Shown here in pieces: positions 63,882 through 64,000 of a stretch of 64,000 nt of DNA; the first letter of the stretch is position 1, and the number at the start of each line of letters is the position of its first letter. The notes beneath the pieces were generated by a model that worked only from the letters and a program-made list of their open reading frames with translations, was not told the origin of the DNA and ran no database searches. This stretch comes from DASXHD01 sp036488725 (GTDB lineage Bacteria > Myxococcota_A > Polyangia > Polyangiales > Polyangiaceae). The DNA is taken from NCBI GenBank assembly GCA_036488725.1, contig DASXHD010000077.1:1-64000 (forward strand), given 5' to 3'. The position numbers and the translations under genes are program-made.

Positions 63882-63887
63882 GAGGAG
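63882..63887 (+). promoter_or_regulatory. Ribosome binding site GAGGAG for a TTG start
   Basis: GAGGAG lies seven bases before the TTG at 63895 and supports that start for the last gene. Confidence 0.6.
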
Positions 63888-63894
63888 ACATCCG

Positions 63895-64000
63895 TTGAAT
63901 CGTTACACCAAGATTGATGCTGAGCTCGTCGTCGCCCCGCGTGAGGTGCTCGAAGCGCGCCCGCGCAGCACGCCCCCGTCTCGTTCGATGAAGGACGAGG
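63895..64000 (+). CDS. Start of an unrecognised gene (cut by window end)
   Basis: From TTG 63895 the frame stays open to the window edge: MNRYTKIDAELVVAPREVLE, then ARPRSTPPSRSMKDE. Too short to assign. A proper Shine-Dalgarno and an AT-rich upstream stretch (63820-63870) suggest a real gene with its own promoter. A weak sigma-70-like pair, TTGGCT at 63832 and TAGGTT at 63856, can be drawn with 18-bp spacing. An intergenic palindrome copy lies across the putative -10 region. Confidence 0.55.
   Translation, partial: MNRYTKIDAELVVAPREVLEARPRSTPPSRSMKDE

Overview
The window is 64 kb of very GC-rich, gene-dense bacterial chromosome, roughly 70% GC by eye. It most likely comes from a myxobacterium (Myxococcota, probably class Polyangia). 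The signs are many lipoproteins with Asp/Ala/Gly-rich linkers, two eukaryotic-type Ser/Thr kinases (one beside a TPR/PEGA protein), a matrixin protease with a MYXO-CTERM-like tail, a sigma-54 NtrC-type regulator, and frequent GTG/TTG starts with 4-bp ATGA/GTGA/TTGA overlaps. I see no phage, insertion sequence, CRISPR array or rRNA operon. There is one tRNA, tRNA-Pro(CGG), at about 3.8 kb.

Layout. 0-3.7 kb: a gene cut by the left edge, an ExbD-like protein, a beta-helix lipoprotein with a 15-bp repeat, a doubtful zinc-finger-like gene and a HemG-like flavodoxin. 4-6.6 kb: an ATPase/TPR regulator with a C-terminal winged-helix-like end. 6.6-13.3 kb: crotonase, a cupredoxin-like lipoprotein, and a leftward run of Ser/Thr kinase, TPR/PEGA protein, lamin-tail-like lipoprotein, a further lipoprotein and bioA. 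13.3-21 kb: DHH and GDPD phosphodiesterases, a LolA-like lipoprotein, Nudix hydrolase, Rsm22, thiE, holB and the NtrC-type regulator. 21-29.5 kb: a tldD, pmbA/tldE, deoxynucleoside kinase operon and valS. 29.5-38 kb: response regulator, RluD-like synthase, extensin-like peptidase, hrcA, a cyclic-nucleotide-binding protein coupled to a CDF metal exporter, an AlaX-like editing protein and thiS. 38-43.7 kb: a tightly overlapping leftward operon (sigma factor, lipoprotein, M16-like lipoprotein, phospholipase-D-type synthase, PlsC). 43.9-47.3 kb: a histidine-rich envelope or metal-stress module (CpxP-like protein, 47-residue His-rich peptide, OmpR-type regulator, histidine kinase with a His-rich N-terminus, RlpA). 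47.3-54 kb: an RDD-domain kinase, two decayed genes, an AsmA-like protein and small lipoproteins. 54-64 kb: miaB, a long-chain acyl-CoA ligase, the matrixin, an ECF sigma/NrsF pair, glgA, mutM, a GNAT acetyltransferase and the start of a last gene.

The most unusual signal is not a gene. A palindrome with consensus TTGYA-N3-TRCAA recurs at 12 places (11-bp core TGYA-N3-TRCA). Eleven of these lie inside unrelated coding sequences, where they form AT-rich islands of codons that are otherwise rare here. Five copies fit the full 13-bp form, against roughly 0.02 expected from base composition. I know of no named element matching this. It behaves like a dispersed, highly iterated palindrome or the site of a chromosome-organising or DNA-modifying protein, and is the best candidate for something undescribed. 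Other points of interest are a frameshifted gene followed by a glutathione-transferase remnant at 48.7-49.5 kb, and the His-rich sensing module.
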